From positions 1 through 6,919 of the forward strand of contig CAYIRQ010000077.1 in the NCBI GenBank assembly GCA_964365905.1: a DNA stretch of 6,919 nt, given 5' to 3'. The position numbers were made by a program, and so were the translations under genes. This stretch comes from CAYIRQ01 sp964365905. GTDB taxonomy: Bacteria; Patescibacteriota; Gracilibacteria; Peribacterales; Peribacteraceae. Below, one piece after another: positions 6,247-6,919 of the stretch (positions are counted from its first letter, which is position 1; each line of letters starts with the position of its first letter). The notes beneath the pieces are model-generated. The model did not search any database and was not told where the DNA came from. It was given only the letters and a program-made list of their open reading frames with translations.

Positions 6247-6295
6247 TTTTCCTCTCATCCTCTCATTCCTCTCCTCTTCTCCTTCTTCTCTCCCC
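6247..6295 (+). other. 49-nt pyrimidine tract, leader of the peroxiredoxin-like gene
   Basis: The whole gap between the four-helix bundle stop and the next ATG is C/T, with only two A residues (47 of 49). It contains CTCATCCTC (6254-6262), a 9-mer also present at 1513-1521 in the GH57 leader. ATTCCTCTCCTCTTCTCC (6265-6282) is the near-exact reverse complement of 5832-5849. There is no SD and no recognisable promoter or terminator, so the downstream gene is probably co-transcribed with the four-helix bundle gene. Confidence 0.7.
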
Positions 6296-6850
6296 ATGGT
6301 TCTCATCAACGACAACTCCAAAGCTCTCAAAATCGGCGATCCAATGCCTCACTTCAGACTGCCTGCAACCGACGGGCTAACGGTGGATTCAAAAACTATC
6401 AAGGATCCTGTTCTGGTTGTGATTTTTACGTGTAACCACTGCCCGTACGCGCAGGCGTATGAGGATCGGATCATCGCACTCGCTGAAGATTTCGACGAGG
6501 AAGGCGCGCAGTTCGTCCTTATCAATTCAAACGATGCCACAAACTACCCCGAGGATTCCTTTGACGCGATGAAGGAGCGCGCAAAGGAAAAAGCGTATCC
6601 CTTCCCCTATTGCCACGATGAATCACAGGAAGTCGCAAAGTCCTACGGTGCACTTTGCACGCCGCACTGCTTCGTGTTCAACCGGAGGCGCGAACTCAAG
6701 TACAAGGGAAGAGTGGATGATCACTGGAAGGAACCCCAGAAAGTGACAGAACGAAACCTTCACGATGCGATTGCAGCGGTCGTCGAAGACAGGGAACCAC
6801 CGGTGCATGAAGCGAATGCGATTGGATGCTCGATAAAGTGGAGGGAATGA
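6296..6850 (+). CDS. Peroxiredoxin-like/thioredoxin-fold protein (PRX_like1 type)
   Basis: A 184-residue AhpC/TSA-Redoxin superfamily protein, probably a cytoplasmic thiol oxidoreductase or peroxidase. It opens with LKIGDPMPHFRLPATDG (11-27), typical of the superfamily. The redox centre is FTCNHCPYA (44-52), giving a CxxC pair Cys46-Cys49. The loop ALCTPHCFVF (119-128) carries the expected cis-proline Pro123. The C-terminal AIGCSIKW (175-182, Cys178) is a recurrent ending in this subgroup. Other cysteines are Cys106, Cys121 and Cys125, six in all. The CxxC together with peroxiredoxin-like ends matches the PRX_like1 group, whose reaction is poorly defined. The ATG at 6296 directly follows a pure pyrimidine stretch of 20 nt. 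There is no signal peptide, so a periplasmic TlpA-like role is unlikely. Confidence 0.92.
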   Translation: MVLINDNSKALKIGDPMPHFRLPATDGLTVDSKTIKDPVLVVIFTCNHCPYAQAYEDRIIALAEDFDEEGAQFVLINSNDATNYPEDSFDAMKERAKEKAYPFPYCHDESQEVAKSYGALCTPHCFVFNRRRELKYKGRVDDHWKEPQKVTERNLHDAIAAVVEDREPPVHEANAIGCSIKWRE

Positions 6851-6870
6851 ATTCCGATGGACGTTCCACC

Positions 6871-6900
6871 GTTAGCCGGCGGTTTAAACCGCCGGCTAAC
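6871..6900. repeat. Perfect 30-bp palindrome
   Basis: GTTAGCCGGCGGTTT (6871-6885) is followed immediately by its exact reverse complement at 6886-6900. As RNA it gives a 12-bp stem with a TTTAAA loop. TTCCG (6852-6856) and CGGAA (6915-6919) are placed symmetrically about the same centre, so the element may continue outward and past the window edge. No U-run follows, so a factor-independent terminator is less likely than a REP-type or cruciform-forming repeat. It starts 20 nt after the peroxiredoxin-like stop. Confidence 0.85.
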
Positions 6901-6919
6901 CGACGGAGGAAATACGGAA

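Overview
The window is about 54-58% GC in its genes and uses TGA as an ordinary stop codon. It looks like a metagenomic fragment from a streamlined, probably fermentative bacterium. A candidate-phyla-radiation (Patescibacteria) lineage, for example of Peregrinibacteria/Peribacteria type, is a reasonable guess. The hints are the lack of Shine-Dalgarno (SD) sequences, a TIGR02436-type four-helix bundle gene, and short repeat-filled intergenic gaps. No rRNA or marker protein is present, so this placement is an inference.

Region 1 (69-4914, all + strand) is an alpha-glucan module. A near-consensus promoter (TTGAGT, 17 nt, TATAAT) leads into a GT4-type glycogen/starch synthase-like glycosyltransferase (136-1347). 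It is followed by a GH57 alpha-amylase-like protein (1571-2866) and a GH15 glucoamylase-like protein (2893-4914). All three keep the catalytic residues I can check. Together they could build an alpha-1,4-glucan and trim or hydrolyse it to glucose in the cytoplasm. From memory, the same trio is clustered in Methanocaldococcus jannaschii (MJ1606 to MJ1611), so this is an archaeal-style glycogen set in a probable bacterium. No glgC, glgP or branching enzyme gene is visible.

Region 2 (4915-5808) holds an unrecognised, less GC-rich small gene (4973-5344, +). It overlaps tail-to-tail by 22 bp with a Nudix hydrolase gene (5323-5808, -).

Region 3 (5809-6919) starts with a purine-rich divergent gap. 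A four-helix bundle protein (5893-6246, +) follows, then a 49-nt almost pure pyrimidine tract, then a peroxiredoxin-like/thioredoxin-fold protein (6296-6850, +). The window ends on a perfect 30-bp palindrome.

The most unusual features are outside the coding domains. Most gene junctions carry a repeat or palindrome, each of a different type: AT-rich 9-mers, an inverted pair of REP-like hairpins, a nested A/T-rich inverted repeat that encodes the GH57 C-terminal tail, a G-run tract that encodes the GH15 tail, and the terminal palindrome. Five of the seven genes also have starts preceded by 17-20 pyrimidines in 20 nt with no SD, which suggests a non-SD mode of initiation or a shared leader type.
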